From NCBI GenBank assembly GCA_019245555.1, contig JAFARH010000328.1, positions 1 through 5,456 of the forward strand: DNA of 5,456 nucleotides, given 5' to 3'. Positions 5,402-5,456 of the stretch are shown here, in pieces. Numbering within the stretch: the stretch's first letter is position 1; the number at the start of each line of letters is the position of its first letter. A model generated the notes under the pieces. The model searched no databases, was not told the DNA's origin, and worked only from the letters and a program-made list of their open reading frames with translations. Origin of the DNA: Betaproteobacteria bacterium (lineage in GTDB: Bacteria > Pseudomonadota > Gammaproteobacteria > Burkholderiales > SG8-39). The position numbers and the translations under genes are program-made.

Positions 5402-5441
5402 GAGGCCCAACTTCCGTAAGGGGATGGGCCTCTTTCATTTC
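5402..5441 (+). terminator. Rho-independent terminator-like hairpin
   Basis: GAGGCCCA (5402-5409) and TGGGCCTC (5425-5432) form a perfect 8-bp GC-rich stem. The 15-nt loop may pair further (CTTCC with GGGG, using G-U pairs). The T-rich TTTCATTTC follows. It is oriented to end plus-strand transcripts, either the gene ending at 5219 (180 nt upstream) or an unrecognised short RNA from 5220-5400, where I see no gene. The interrupted T tract lowers confidence. Confidence 0.6.
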
Positions 5442-5456
5442 GGCCATGCCCTTCTT

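Noticed and set aside
5340..5447. 35-codon minus-strand frame starting MAEMKEAHPL with a CxxC and an AGAAGG-like site ahead
   Set aside because: It runs through the terminator-like hairpin, is very short, and I recognise no family. It could be the real gene and the hairpin chance, but support is too thin.

Overview
The window looks like chromosomal DNA of an alphaproteobacterium, most likely Bradyrhizobium or a close relative (Bradyrhizobiaceae/Nitrobacteraceae). GC is moderately high. The strongest clue is four dispersed copies of a short palindromic repeat with the core TCCGCTTTGGGTCG. From memory, this element litters Bradyrhizobium-type genomes and produces spurious ORFs reading like 'MSALGRKQ', 'RPKADI' or 'VRFGSK', and such peptides are visible here. 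No tRNA, rRNA, CRISPR array, transposase or phage gene is recognisable.

Layout. (1) 2-406, + strand: end of a small exported protein of unknown function, probably starting before the window. (2) 407-612: intergenic, with a 21-bp dyad (495-515) and one repeat copy (536-557). (3) 613-1209, +: small exported PAP2-superfamily phosphatase with a PSGE instead of PSGH motif. (4) 1206-2390, -: a second, unrelated-looking PAP2 phosphatase, polytopic, with a C-terminal beta-rich domain. The two PAP2 genes converge and share the TTAA that holds both stop codons. (5) 2391-2523: a repeat copy. (6) 2524-2997, -: protein resembling the Imm26 immunity family. (7) 2998-3396: divergent intergenic region with two repeat copies. 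(8) 3397-4464, +: GT9 (heptosyltransferase-type) glycosyltransferase, overlapped by 28 bp by (9) 4437-4670, +: small membrane protein with a strong ribosome binding site. (10) 4671-4934: non-coding leader with several hairpins, some mutually exclusive. (11) 4935-5219, +: small exported helical protein with an HDFGGH motif. (12) 5220-5456: no convincing gene, and a terminator-like hairpin at 5402-5441.

A cell-envelope theme is plausible: two PAP2 phosphatases acting on lipid or polyprenyl phosphates, a GT9 transferase of the LPS-core type, a small membrane protein and two exported small proteins. That they act in one pathway is inference only, because they are not in one operon. I see no clear multi-gene novel system. 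The best second-look items are the convergent PAP2 pair with variant motifs, the orphan Imm26-like gene, the GT9/small-membrane-protein couple, and the HDFGGH protein with its structured leader.
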